A stretch of DNA of 64,000 nt from Fasciolopsis buskii (GCA_008360955.1 LUCM01011154.1:240717-304716), one strand, 5' to 3'; positions 37,701 to 53,037 are shown, counted from the stretch's first letter. Translations and numbers: made by a program. Notes: generated from the sequence alone by a model not told the origin.

Positions 37701-40700
37701 GAAGTTGAAAGTAGTGTTCACCTCGGTTTCCGTAGCAAAATAAACGTCAAGACGTAGTTTGTTTATTAGATCCAGAGTAAGACGCAAAAATACCGACTGA
37801 AATTGGTCCAGGGGACTTCTCATTGGGTAGACGGTTCTGTGAGTTGGCAAACAAAGCCAGAGTATGTTGATGCATGGTTGAGGATTGTGCAGAGAAGCGG
37901 AAGCTGAAAAATAGACCACATATTAACCGAATAACTTCTCAAACTGACACAGTGAGGAAAAGGGACCGGAAATCAAATGAAACGTTCGCCAATTAACCCG
38001 GCATTTCAAAAGGCATCTTTTACAGAAAATTTGACCGGTGGGCATTTTGTCCGATTTAAGGACAGAAAATGACCACTTCGTCAGTTGATGTAGAAGCATG
38101 AAGGCCAAAAGATATTTCATGGGTACTGAAATCAACATCATTTTGAGAACTTCTGGGAGAGTTCCAGGTCGGAAAACTAGCTACAGTAGCACCAGGATCG
38201 ATATTGATGGGGTCATTGATAGATGAAGAGATTAGAGTGAAAGTCTCCGACAGATCGTGCATGAAGGACAGAAAGATAGTGGATGAAAGTAAGAAGTGTT
38301 AGATCTGTAAAAGGAAGAAAGGGCGAGAATCCGAAGGAGGGCAGTTTCGTCACTGCACCTTATCGAGGTCAAGTGAACCGACTGTAACATCAAGTGAAGT
38401 TTCCGTAAGTTCTTTGAACAAATTACAAAGGAACTAATTTCGATAAAAAAATGCTTGACTGATGATAACATTTTTCTTCAGGTTGCGTTAATGCCGGGAG
38501 GTTCACTTAATTTTATAATCAGTTCAATGAGTTTACATAAGATCAACGAAAGAATTACTGATGGATTGAAAACAGGAATGAAAGGAATGGCTTCGTCGAG
38601 AGAGCAGGAAGTTCGGTTACGGGTGCCAAACAGGACCAGTCATTCGAACTTCCAATGAACGCAGCCCTCTTTGATCCACTGTATGGTTGCCCGATATCAA
38701 ATCGTAGCTTGCAGGATACGGCGGTAGTAGTATAACAGTAGCGGATCTAATAAAGAGATGCTGATCGTTCCGGGGCTCAACAAAATGACGGGGGAATTTA
38801 GCCATTCCGAGTTTGCAGGAATGGAACACATTCGGTGAACTTGAAGACAGAAAAATATACTAAGCCGGGAAACAATCATTGTAGAAATAGGGGACCAAAA
38901 AAACGTAGAAGACAAGTGAAATAAGTGGTCACCAAACCGACCGGGAAGAAAAGATCTACTAACTTACTTAGATTGCTAAAAACGGGGAACTTTCCAATTT
39001 CGTCTCCAAAATCCTTGTGTCAGTGGACAGCACCAGTAATTCTTGGTTGTGAACAATGAAGGATAGGTTCCGAATCAAACCAGCGCCGTAGCAATATTAC
39101 ACACTTTCTTAAGATCGATAAAAAAAATCAAAGTAAGGTATTTCCCGCATTTCAGATAACCAGAAAAAACAGTCATACGTAATTAAACTCTGATCATATG
39201 CTTAGGTTCGACGCATTTTTTCAACTTTGTAGAGGACAGTTGTGGTAACAGTAGAACTCTGATCAGACAAAATGGCAAATCTGGAAACACAGAACGAGAG
39301 ACTTACTCTTCTTTCCATGTGACTCCATCACCCACTTGCGAACTAGTAACCCACGCATATATTCTCTGGCATTTGTTTCGGCCATCAACTGCAAGAAAGA
39401 ACAGGATTTGGGTTCAGGAAAGTTATCGATGAAAACGAACGAAATTGATCATAATTTTTCACGTTTCATCCGCAACGACTGTTTCCGAACTGCATAAGAA
39501 ACTGACCTAACTGCTATAATATGCGCTCGGCGTTTGGTTGATGGTCGAATTTCATGCAGACGTTACAGATGCCTCAACTTAGCAAAGACTGGTCAGCATA
39601 CACCAAGACACTTCTTCCAATATACAACCACCCGGTGAGTTTTACGTGCCGCGTGGTTGTAAATCAAATGAAATGCCGTCGTGCAAGGGAGCAATCGGCT
39701 TCATTAGGGATTATCACATAAGGACGATAAACCGCATGGGAAGAATAACAACCTTTACGCGTGAGCCTGAAAAGTGGGATGAGTGATAACATTTAGCAGA
39801 ACCAACACTAATAGAATAGACCCCATCAGTAGAAGTCCCTTGGTCAGTAAGCCGCCTTTACTGTGCAGAAAGTTTTTGACGAAATCGAGCTAATTAACTT
39901 TATGCTAAAAACACAGGGTAAGCAGGAAAAAAGAAGAAACTAGAAATGTATTTTGTTACCTTTGCTTGTGTGAGAAAAACCAAAAGACCAGCGGCCTGTT
40001 TGGAACAAATGTCAGACAGATGTTTCAAAATTGTCATTTAAGAACATGATAGAATTCAGATAAGTTCACATTTTAGCATCGATTATTAAAAAAAGCAGCT
40101 GTGTGGGGGATCTGAATGAAACATAACGTGAGGATTATTAATTCACACAAGCGGAAACTATTCAGTCTGAAATGAAGCATTCATTTAACAGAGCCGTGTC
40201 AAATGAAAAACGAGATCTGCCGGAAAAGGAGCACCAACCGCACCAGAAGCATTTTGAACACAACTTCCGAACAGTTCGGTCGTTGGTCGTCAAACACGTA
40301 TTTTTGTAGAAGTCCCGTTGTTCGTAGGAGACCGGGAGAAAGAGGACCAAAATAGTGAACAGGATTTGACGGGTCAGTGCACAAAACTGACCCAGAGGCA
40401 GAAGCACACGTGTTATTATGAAAGAAATTCACAGATACACACCAAGCCACATAAGAATAAGAAAGCGGTAAAATTTTAGTTCGCATCGAACGCATAATAA
40501 TACGGTAATCGGCCTATCAGGGTTCAGCTGGTTTCAATTGGACAAACCAACTTAGTAAAATTCTTTAATTCCTTACGCGACACGATAAGAAAATTCAATT
40601 TTCACTAGCGTGTTTATTTTCCATGAATCCGAGAATCGATTGTGAATAACGCTCGACCGGGTGATATAAAGAGATGCGAAATCGATTATCACAAATATAT

Positions 40701-43700
40701 CATTGTCATCAGCCGCATGACTATGACTTAGTTGTAACAGTGGCGAAGAACATTTCGTGCCCCCGGAAACAAGATAATAGTTGCATCAGAAAAGAGAGGA
40801 ATTCGTTTGTCAAAAAGGCTTCAAAAGTAAGTGGGATGAATGGAATGAAAAATGTGATCAATTTTGTGAATGTGTATGCAGGAGAGTTTATACAGTTACA
40901 TGCCACTCCAAGTTTCAGAGCCGGGGCTGCCAGTCCCTCCCTCCCCGAGTAGTGCGTCTTGGTGACTATGGGGCATGGCTCTTCCACTACATTCGTGGGT
41001 GAAGTATGTCATAAGAGAGAATAAGTAATCCAATTTCAACTTGACATGAGTGGTTGCAACGAGGTCAGGCAAGAAAAGCAGGCGATTAGGGGAACCTGTA
41101 GAAATAAACAAAGAGGACTAGGCACACTTTCCTAAACTGTTTGCTTCCTCGCTCGTCTATTTCCCGGTATCCACAGCGGAGGTACATCAACCCGATAACA
41201 CACGTAAGACGCCGGCATGGCATCCGGAGACATAAAATTCATTTCAGAGGAAAGATCTGCATTTCTAACTCTCCAATGATCGTTTTACGTGGCCAAATTG
41301 AAATCACATGATACTGTACTTTATGATGAAGCACACCAAACAGCAAAGATGTTCTAATCAACATCTGAAGGAACTTGGAAAAACATGAATCATTAACAGG
41401 GTCGAAGAGCTGAAAAACGACAGTGATAAACTCCTTTTCAGTTTCTAGAGGCAAAAATATGGTTCACTCGATGTTGTCATTTTGCTCACGAAATATTCAG
41501 AAGGGAAAACTGATGTTTTTTGAACTTGCGTTATCTGAATGTAAGCGAGGTTCGTGGGTTGCTGGGGGTCATGTCTCGAAAATCAAGGTGTTCGTACTTG
41601 GATTACGGGTGTAAATTTTCCAAACTGCAATTCTCAAACTAATTTCTTTCACTGTCACGGTATGCTAACCGAAACCTTTGATTTGTTCATGTAACTTTTG
41701 CGAGCATATCAACTTGGCACCTTGCCACTAATATCTTCACATGATCCGAATTTTGACTTCAGTAACATTTGTTGCGTTTGGAGTAGATACGAAATTAGTT
41801 TGCAAATTTATATAAAAGTTAACATAAAAAGTGATTTTAACCCTTATTTTCTTCACATTGCATCACTGTGTTCGGAAATCTGTCTCAGGATCCGAGTTGA
41901 CCACTCAGTCTAAATGTTCTCCAAATGCTCCCAAGTGACGGTGCGTCTCAAGTAGTCTCGACTGAAAAAGTCCAACGTGTTGGACTTTTCTTGGCAGGGG
42001 TATTCCGGATAAGGTGCGCGGTACTCTCCTCCGGGTTGAGTTATCTTTGATGGTCAATCTAAAGAATATGGCTAAAAAGGATACGAAGCATAAGGGACTG
42101 TGCTTACTGGCATTTGCGGCGGACGGATTTCCCGCTCCATTGAAATAAGATCGACCGCTAGTCCCTAAACTACTGCTTCCTAAATAAGACCATCTGATCA
42201 AAGGCTCGAAGTAGAGCCGTTTAAGTCAATCCTCTAGTTCGATTTGGTAAACGAGTAGTGAGCAGCCCACTGACGAACCTTAGGTCCCGATGGACAGTAG
42301 ATGTGGATGTGGAGACTGGAAGAACTAAGATGTGTGGAAAACTTTACACAATATTTATTCTCTCCTGTTTTCCTGATACTATTTTCCTCCTTCACCAAGC
42401 TTCTAATAACATGATATATACATAATCTGTTTCACTCCCAATATATATATATATATATATATATAGAGAACTGCGCATGCTCCCGACAGTGTCGGAATGC
42501 GGAACAAATCTGAACAGTGTTAGCGCACATTAACCGGTCATCATTCGGATTGCTATCATGTACGTGACTTGCTGAAAACCGATGCAGTTTGCTATTCTAG
42601 GTTTCAATGCCGGTTACCGGCGTTATTCTGATTGACGGAACCAGTTTAGTGTTTTTAGTTAGGCGAGTTTCAGTCCTAAGTGGAGACCAAAAAGATGTTC
42701 ACATTTGGCGACCGGAGACAAGGTGATATGGCCAAACACCACAATCAACTGTCTACTTGAACCAGAAACACTTCCAGATATAGGCCTTTATATTATTGTT
42801 TTACGGTCGCTCGTAGATCATCCTCCGGTCACTTTGCTTTCCAGCAAACGGTGCCACGGAGCAAAAAACAAAACCGGAACTTATCACTTTTATGTTGATG
42901 GTCGTAGGAACCGAGGTGAACCACGAGACATGCTGATCCGAAAACATCAATGCGAGAGTAGAGAAAGAAATATGAATCATTGGTGATTACGGTATAATAA
43001 CACTCAGCTGCAGCGGAATTGAACTCCACAGTAATCAAAAAAAACCCAAGTGGAGCGGCTCTCATAATTTGTTTCTGCATGTGGCCTATTGCATAAAACC
43101 CCTCAAGGATTTTTACTCTGTTGTTGTAATTGGTAGAAAAGTTAACATGGAGAAAATCTCAAAAGTTGTTTGTTTTAATGCTTTGATTCCAGAAGAAAAG
43201 TAGTACATCAATCCCGCTAGTTTAACTGATGACTACTAAGTGGCCTGAGACCGGGCAAAACCAGCAGCAGATAAGAGGAGTATACCACGTACCAGTGATA
43301 TCCGAATAGCCTAGCAGGTATGATGCCCGCTTCACAATCGATCATTCAGAGTTGGCGTCCCAGTTCGGGCACGACTGATTTGCACTGACGGTGATCCCTA
43401 ACCAAGATGCGATAGCTACTATTTATAAGTGACTTCGTTGTTGACGCTACATGATAAATTACTGGAAAATTAGTATTTTTCTTTAGCTAACAATCGCTTC
43501 CCATGTATCAAGCGTTTTACGGAACATTTTTCCCTCCAAAAGTGGCGAGAACAAATAAAACATGACGGAATCAAACATGTCGGTAGAATACCTCAATCTA
43601 ACTGTGAAATGAGGAAAAGAAGAACTAACACATAATACACATTTAACTTACATCGATAAACGGATTTGTTCCGGAAACTAGAGTGGATTTGGTTGTCCCG

Positions 43701-46700
43701 TTCGTTTCCGGTACCGTTACTGGGGATGAATTAGCAATACTTGGATGGATGCTCGTGTTGAACGAAGCGGCGATCATGGAGGCCGACGCAGAGGTATTCC
43801 AATACAGCGGCGAGGTGTAAGCCAACGGAGCAGGGGCCAAGATCGGTTGAGACACGGGAACCGCACCAGAAACTGGAAGTCCACCGGTTAAGGATTGTCC
43901 ACCCAAATAAGGGGTCGATGGATAGGAAGACTGAAGCATGGTAGGATAAGCGGCAAAAGGAGCACCTGGGCCCGAAGGTGCACCAAGCATCATGGGCGTA
44001 CCGGAGTGATGTGGATGAGGATAAAAACCAGTATGGGCGAGGATACCAGTGGGTGTAGTACCAGGCGGACCATACGGCCCTGGCGTACCAGGATAGTAAA
44101 GATTAACAAAGCCCATCATAGCAGGATCGGCACTGAGGAAATGGGGTAAAAAGGACGGTTAAAATTAAAAGACGCACACGTTTTAGGCAAGATTTCGCTT
44201 GTTTATTTGCAGCAGGCGAAAAACTTAGCACATATTTCCTATAAATCCAATTAATCTTTGTCCAATGGGAAATCAAAAAGATATAGAGAATAAAAAGCAA
44301 CTGGAGGTAGGTTGTTTAGTTGTGAGAGACACACGGAACATTTCTCCCGGACTATCACGATGTTAGCTGGTTTTGTGCCGTTGCACGCTGCGCATTTCCG
44401 ATCTACGAACTTCCTTCTTTTGTTTATCAGGACTGGACACTTGTATCACCCATAGAAATGCTACCCAAGTGGGTTCTGCTGGCTGTCGTTTCGATGACAC
44501 TTTCACAATTAGGTCTTGGTAGCATAAATCAACAATTGCTTTACATTCGTAGTAATTGCCTCATTGACATTCCATCTAATTGCATATTATTAGTGCAGAA
44601 CTAGGTTTATTGTAAGTCTGCAGTAGTTGAAAAATCTGGACTTCACTCTTTCCTGAGCACCTGATCTGTTAACTAATAGTCAAGCATGAAGCACGCAATT
44701 CACCGGTCATTTGTCCATTCCAAAAGATCGATCATTTCGTACAGTTAAGTAATAGAGGTATACCAATTTCAGTAATCACAAAAATGTCATGAGGGAAAAG
44801 AGGAACCGCAGGATGCGTAACTACACTTGTCAAACAACCACTGAAGTTAGAGAGATACCACTGCTATCAAGTATACTTTTATTCCAAAAGACGTGATACG
44901 AGAGAATACGACATGAAATGTGGTCAATTGGCCAGTTTGTTGGCGAAGTAATTACTAGGCGGTCCACTGTAAGGGACGGAGGTGAATGGGGATGAACGCC
45001 TACTCTCGACAGATACTGACCTAGAATAGCAAAACGGCCCTAGGTAACGTCAGAGAAGATACAAACTGTTTCGCTAAAAAGTGACAATTAAACCAACATT
45101 GGTTATTGAAACACTGCAGTGCAAGCTCTCTCTAGATAAAAACAAGCTGAAGATGCCAATTTTATTTTCCTCAAGGGTTCCTGCAGTTTGATTCGTTATT
45201 ATGATTCACAGAAATCTTTACAAAATTCGAAATTCACTGATAACCGTAATATTCGTTCAAATGGTCATTTATACACTTCGTTGCGGTCAAAAGTGGCTGT
45301 CGAGTTCGTCGAGTTAACTTTTATGTAGCATCAGAGTCCCAGTCAAAAAACGAACGCCACAACTTTTCGAGGGGATTACGCATTCGGCGTATATTTTAAT
45401 CTTTGGAACACAACTCGTAACTAGATGTGTTGCCGAAGAGCTTAAAATTTGAAATAAACTACCACATTTTCAGACCGTCTAATGATTGCATTTAAGCACA
45501 AAGTATTTGCAAAGGTTGACAGCCGGAGATATAAACAAATTTGCATTCGTGGGAAAGGCCGACCTGCAAGCAATTAATTGTTAAATGAAGGTCGTTGTTA
45601 TGCGGGGTATCCACCCCTATTTTCGATGCTATCCGAAAGGGGAAGACCACAACTGTTGGAATTCGATGGTTTATGATTGAGTGGAACAGCTCAGCGCCTG
45701 CTAAGATTGTACCAAAAATTCGGTGTTGGTAACATGCAGCTGCTCCCCGCGGAGAAAGTTTCGAATTCCATGGGGTAACCTCATTGGTTGGTACTTAAGC
45801 AACAAACCATGGCTCGACGATAGTGACCGCTAAAACAAAGACAACAACAACAACAATTTACAGAAAGGACGCCACGGTTACGGATGAAACTGTTAACGAT
45901 AAGTTCATGAGTTTAATTATTCACCAAACAGTTCGTAATTTATTGGTTTTTAACCATCGGGTGGTACTGATCGTAGTGTAAGCAAAGCAAGCTGATCACC
46001 TATGGTGATTTTGAGGATGACTGAATTGAATCCAGCAATAAGTCGAGCGAAAGAAACAATATTGGACACGAAATTCATCGACAGGACATTCTACTCATCA
46101 GGTTCAAAAGGTATCAGAACATATGTAATGAGAAACAGATCGATTCTGAAAACTAAGAGGACGTATTATACGGACAGGATACAGCAAAATCAATGTCTAT
46201 TTTTGCCATCCGTTAGAGACGAGTTTTGTAGGAAGAATGAGAACCGAACTGATCTTACGTCCACCTAGTAAAGACGGTTTTGCATTAATATAAAAGAGGC
46301 GAAGCACAAGCTAACTGGGCTCCGAAAAAGCGATGCACCAAGTTTGACCTGGTCTTGAAAAGGGATTCATACTGAGAAAAGTACCAGGTATAAAATTGGC
46401 GCCGTCAACGAGCTATCCGACAGTAAGTTATCAGTTTCACTAAACAGGAGTGGACATGAACAGTAGATTAGTTTAGTACACGGAATGATTCATCGTCTAG
46501 TGCAAAAACTCAAATCATTTAATAGTCAATTGTCCCCTGAAACAATGCAATATTTTGCTACCCATTGATTGAGTAATCAAGCTTTGCGGATCGTTTGTGG
46601 AGCCTTCGTCGTATTTTAGCTTCCTGCAGAAACGTCCGTTGTATCAGTCGATTATTGTGCGCAACAATCAGCGGCCGCGGAAAATCACAAACGACTAAGT

Positions 46701-49700
46701 CGTTTCGAGCTGGCTCAAACAGATCAGTGCCAATGTTAATTGATTCACAAACATTAGTTTAAGTTCGTGTCCCAGTTCGGATGGGGCGGATTCACAATTG
46801 CTGACGTGCAACCCTGTCGTGATTGAATATGACGAATAAAATGCTTACTAGGATTACAGTGAACCTGCGCATCATCCCTTTGTCATTTGTGAATTTGGGT
46901 ACATCGTGAATTATAAGCAAATATGTCTCATGTATGTTTGGATATAATGAGATCGAAACTGTGGATGGTGATAGTTTCAGAACGAAAGGGGCTTTCAAGT
47001 GGTGCGTTAACTTACTGTGGCCAGCGAAGCGGTTCTTGTTTGATCGCATTGTATAAGGTCTTGAGGTCATCGCGCACGAAACAATCGCCACAATGCATCT
47101 GACACAGATTACTAATGAATTCCTGACAGGACATTTTTCTGGTTACACCCTGAGAAAGAAAGCGGAGAAGCGAAAAAGTTGATAAAGTTAGACGCAATAA
47201 GAGCGTATCGAATACTAAATTAGTTTCACATAGCAGTTCCTCGAAATGAACCCAAACAAACCACATCACAGTAATATACACCAATAAACTGAGCAACAAT
47301 AAGGTGTCCCAATCTGGTCAAATAAATTTGAAGGATAACTGTAGTTGCTCAGGCGATGACAACATACACCGGCTATATTTATGCGGTTGCTGGTCCGGAA
47401 GATGGAATTTGGTTGTGTTTGTGGGAGCAAAAAGTTGAAAGAAATAGGTAAATAAATGAATAGATGAATGGATTAGCACATACAACGAGGGCAGATAGAG
47501 GATGCCCGGGTTTTTGGATAAGCCATATTTGACACACAGAAAATCAAAATAAGAGACTTCAAATGTGCATAAAAGATTTACTACCGTAGCTAGTGGGTTT
47601 GTGTGTGCGCGCATACGTCGGATTATCGATCCATTTGTTCGCAAGTCGTACATACACAAACGGAAGAGAGATGAACAAAACAAAAAAATGAAGGGCACGA
47701 GCACCGCCGATAAAAAAACACTGGTTGGCGGCCACTTCGTCGAAGATGCAAGCGGAAAAACCCAAATAAGCAAATGGAATGGAGAACTGGCAGGAACTAA
47801 AAGGGAAGGTTAGAAAACAATGGTGGCAAAACGACATAAAGTATTAAAATGAGGTCACTAATGTGTAAAACAAGCCACTTGTACGTCCGCTTCAATACCA
47901 TTCAAGATTTTCAAGTGTGATACTTCCAGGAATTAGTAGTTTACGAAACATACCTAAGATTTTCTAAACTAAATGTCGAAAGTTAATCTCACTGATTTCG
48001 AAATCAGTACCCGCAAAAAGTCGCCAACTGAGAAACACTCCCACGTTTTCTCGAACCAGGTTCACTGAATTGCTCTGGAAATTGGTTCCCAAAGAGAAGC
48101 ACTTAATTGATTACCGGTTCTAACACTTGATTAGTCAAAAATGGACACCGAAGAATCCCCCTGTTGGTTCTTATACGAAACCCGAGAAGATTCATAGTGT
48201 TCTCATTGGGAAGTCAGTACTTACTTCGGCCTCTGGATCATGAACAAAAAAAAACCAGCCAGAAATGAAAGAGCGGAGGTTCTATATGCGCTTTCGGGAC
48301 CAGAAGCAAGGTCATCCGGAATGAAACCTTTTGACGTTTAAATTGAAGACGTAAAAAATGAGATGACTCAGTGCTCGGAGCAGTCTATGAAAGTGCCATC
48401 TAAAAGTGGGATAAGACTATGAAGTAAATGACACCACTTCTCAGTGCTTTTCGAAGATTTCTTTATGACATGCTTGGAGCATGAGTAAAGTGGAAGGCAC
48501 GTCATAGCCGGTAGGGAACACCACACGGGGGAGAGGGAATCGGGAGTGGTGTAGAGGTGCACAAGGTCACAACTAAGTCAGATGTGGTGAGGACCCGAGC
48601 GATAGCGAGTTGCCGTCTACCACCAAAGTGATCGGTATATCTGAGATTAGAACCACTGACCCTTTCGGTAACAGACGCTTGGTCCACTTGATCACCTCTA
48701 GATGCGCGAAAAATGGTTTACAAACTTTGTTATCAAGTATTTGAGATAGCCGGCTTTGAGAAATTCGAAAGATTGATTCAGCTAAAAGAAGGAGCGCTGC
48801 GGAATGAGAGCATGCAAGGTTAGATGGAGATCTTTTGGAGCACTTCACCAACCTACCAGATTTGTGGTGTTGGGCGTGGAATGAACTTAGGCGACACCGA
48901 ATTCTTGTTGAATTGCAAAACTGCAAACAACACAATTTGGAAAACAGTATGTTCAAGACCAATAAAACAGTTATATCCTGCCCGACTGAACATTAGAGGA
49001 ACGGCATGATTGGACGACCGCAAAAGTTTTGAAATCCAGAATGAGTATCTAATTCACTAAAATATCCGGTGAAAAACGGTTCTTAATTTCCATCGGGAAA
49101 CACTAATTCAAGCTGTTTTACCTGCCCGTATAAGAAGTATCTCACTTGCAAATGTTTTCTCGGGGTGTTTAGATGGCTTCCCTATTGTGGTGTCATTCAT
49201 TGGTGTTTTAAGTCGTCGAATGAATTGTAAGAAACGTAAAATCTTAGGCTGTATGAATTAGTTCTTTATCGAGTGTTTGCTTCTTTATCTGGTGTACAGG
49301 TAACGTTCTTACCTCTCAACTAAACACCTTTCAAAGAACGATAGTTGGTTTCAAGGTCGTTAATATCAAAGGAAGAAGGAAACTAAAAGAAGAACTTAGC
49401 ATTTTGAAAGCAATGCAATTTATCAGATTCGGTGGGCCAGAGCTACATCCGAACATCATGAGAAAGGCTTTCCATAAGAAATATGACCAATCGAGAAGCA
49501 ATATCCGTAGAAAGACGTTTACCATCTCACTTCATAGATATAAAGAACAAAAAAACGAAATGAAGAAATGTTTGGATATACATAGGGATGATAAAGGAAA
49601 TATATGGATAACTTGCACTCAGCTGGGTTGGTGTCAAAAAAGAAGGTACGATCCGCAACAAACAGCTCAAGGCTGAATGCATGCATTTAAGTGCGTTGCA

Positions 49701-52700
49701 AATGTCATTGGGATAACCTGATGATGAAAACTATAGTATTTACGGCCAAACAGTTCGGAGGCCGAATGCACTTGCTTTACAAGGGATTAAACGTCATAAA
49801 CTGTGCCATAGTGATAATAAAATGTGGCACGAGGCTCTTCAGCTGCGATACATAGCTTTTAGGCTGTCATGCCAGGCCCGTAAATTTAGGCATTAAGTTC
49901 TTAAAATACGGGTAATACCGGAACGGAGGTCTAATTGTGTCGTTTGCCCGTAAAGAAAGCAACTTAGCGATCGGAGGATCCGTCCAGGGACAGGGAAAGT
50001 TCAGTTCGATGATTTTTGAGACCATTAATCTTGGGCCAAAGTGCTCCAGTTTTGCATGCTACTTCATACTACCATCTACTCAAAAGAAGAAAAGAGTAGG
50101 ATAATGAAAGACCAATTGCAAGGTAATGAGTTGAAGAGATACAGAAAAGGAAAAATTAAATGCGAGAACGTCACCGAAGGTTATACTCTGCCATATCACC
50201 TACAGCCTCCAACCATTTAGTAGGGTGACTTCGTGAACCGAAAATTCGGTAGTCTAACTGGACCTGGTCACGATTTTCATATTTTTTTGTCATGTTATCC
50301 ACTACCTACCTCGACAGACATTCCAAGAACAACCGGTCTCAGAGAACGAGGCCTGAGAGGCAAACGTCCTGTGGTCATGTGCACACTCACTTAAGAATAT
50401 TCCCATTTGGAACTGCTTCGTCTCTTGAAGTGAGCACGAAATATCTTGACGACAAATTTGGGCCAAAAAACACGCCTGCATCGAAGTGCGCACGGTTGAA
50501 GGGACAACCGAGATTCAGAGATGACAAGGCTTGAGATAAATGTGAGGCCAGCCAGACTGAAAACCACCTACTACGCTATTTGATAATGGACCGGTGCTAG
50601 TACAAGCATGTTATCCAGTGGACATTATGGGTAGGCAGCGGCGGCGAAGAGATTTGGGTTGGAACAGAAGAGACAGGTTGAATAAGAGAGGGAACTCTTA
50701 GCAGCAGTATACTTATCACTACCCACCCCACCTGCGCTCGATGCAATGGGGCAGCGTGTCGCTGATTATTCATGTGCGGAACGACCGATGCAATAGTATG
50801 GGATTATTGTAGGCGTGTGTAAACTCATGGGGTCAAAGGGACGGGGCTGCTAGGGAGTCAGGCGCTAACAGAAGAACGGAGTAGGGTTCTCACGAAGCCT
50901 TTGCGTTCTTGACAACGAAACCTACGCCAAGGCAGCGGGTATAACGGAGTGAGCGCCCCATCGATCTTTAATTACTCTTCCCACCCATTTTTTTCCAATA
51001 AGTTGCCCAGCCGCAGATCAAACTACTAAGCCTACAAGGATCAGAGGGACTAATTCGTCAGGCCTCGTACCATTAACCACTTCCGGTGTGATTTGACTCT
51101 TCGGCCTTAANNNNNNNNNNNNNNNNNNNNNNNNNNNNNNNNNNNNNNNNNNNNNNNNNNNNNNNNNNNNNNNNNNNNNNNNNNNNNNNNNNNNNNNNNN
51201 NNNNNNNNNNNNNNNNNNNNNNNNNNNNNNNNNNNNNNNNNNNNNNNNNNNNNNNNNNNNNNNNNNNNNNNNNNNNNNNNNNNNNNNNAAACAAGCAATC
51301 CCGAATAGCTCGTTGGGTCATGGAAGCGCGCAAGGCGTCATACCACTACAAGGTGCAGTCTCGTTATGACATGGCTGCACATGAAAAACGAAATCCTACT
51401 GCAGGAGAAAAACCTCACAAATGGTCTCGGTAAAGTCTTAGCATTTATGCTAGTTTGTATCCATGAGTGATAACAAGCTCGCTAGTCCAAAAGAAACAAT
51501 TCCTTAAGTCGGTACTCCACCCACGATTATGCATGTATGTATAAACTGGAGATAAATACCTGCCAATTGGGATGTTTTGCACTTACTGGGATCTACCAAT
51601 AAAAGCTGATCAAAAACAGGGAAATTCTTGTTTAGAGAGAATCTTGGTTGACATCAAAGTTTACCATGCGTCAAGGGTATTTAAGCATGCTCTGTTAAGC
51701 ATTTACTTGGTTACCGTGGCAGCAAAGCAGTGAGCGAGATACAGTAAAATCTTTTGTTACCACAATGTTGACGATAACGGCATGGTTAAAAGCCTCGGCC
51801 AATTTAAAATTTTGTTTTTAAGCCTTTCCAACATTTTTAAACTAAACAAAACCACAAATTAGATCATGTTGAACGAATAAACCATCCTAAGAGCATGTCT
51901 TTCATGGAGGAAATCCATCACATTCGAAAGCGACCACAGAGTTACTTACACTCATGCCAAAACTTTCTCTAGTCCTGATGCGGATTATTTTTACCGGTAT
52001 TTCAGGAACCATTGCCCAGGTAGACTTGAACAACGTTGAAACGCTCCAATTGTTCGCGGATATGGAGTATGGATTAATCGCGCAATAGAGCAGAAAATAT
52101 AATTATTCTGCACACTAATGGTAAATGGCGAGCGCCTTAGTTTGGAGACCCGTAAACGTTGTTGATGGATGCATGGGATGTGGTGACTTGGAGAACACTT
52201 ATCAAATAAATATTTCTAGTGGGAAATCCTTCGAAAAACTTATCCCGCTTTCTAATTCCAAAGTTCTTTATTCTTACACAAATAAAATGAGGAAAGCCTC
52301 ACAGGCGAGTCAGAAAAAAATGCAGTACGGATGGGAGAATATTTTCGTTTTGGTAACGGAGATATTCCTTTAATTCTGAGGAATCGGACAACGTAAAGAA
52401 AAGACAGTGTCTTCGGAAAAGGCTCTGTATTTCACTCCATTAAAATTCAGTAAATGTCATCCTGAGTAGAGTGGTTTTTTCAGTCTGGTCTACATCGCCA
52501 AGGGACGCAATTGGATCCAAGATCTGCTTCAAACAAAGTCACCACGGCCTGAATCTTGATCCTATCCAAAATGTTTCGTGTGGTAACTTAATGGTCTACC
52601 TGGTCTGTGGGTGCTGAAATAGATATTCTGAAACGTCTTGGAGTGCATGGTAAAAACCATTTCATACTGGAATTGCTGAACGCTACATCAAAATGACCAA

Positions 52701-53037
52701 GAAATTACTGACGAATAGTGACAGGCCGGATTTCTAGCGACACATGGATCAATTTGTTACGAATAAATCTTCCTTTGATCTCCCTAGCGGGGTCGCAATG
52801 CGCCAGGGTTGAGACATACTTATATTGGCTAAAATGGGATATCGACTGAATTTTTAGCTTACTTGCGAACGAGATAGGGTTAAAGCTTGCGGCTTATTGT
52901 CGGAAAGAATTGGCAGTTCTAACTCAATAAAAGGAATACCAGCTCGAATATTTGTTTCTTTACGCCGTTTTCTACTAAAGCGGAAATTGTTCACATAACA
53001 CTCGTCGCACAAGTTTCAGCAATAGCGTATATATATA

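Noticed and set aside
37530..37919. A 129-codon minus-strand frame in an EFA6 intron, considered as a nested gene
   Set aside because: No similarity I can name. The EFA6 exons on both sides join in frame without it.
40674..40990. Region open on both strands considered as a small gene
   Set aside because: No known domain, no clear start context or splice partners; probably chance or an unknown repeat.
51073..51333. Minus-strand open frame crossing the N run
   Set aside because: It is open only because the bases are unknown.
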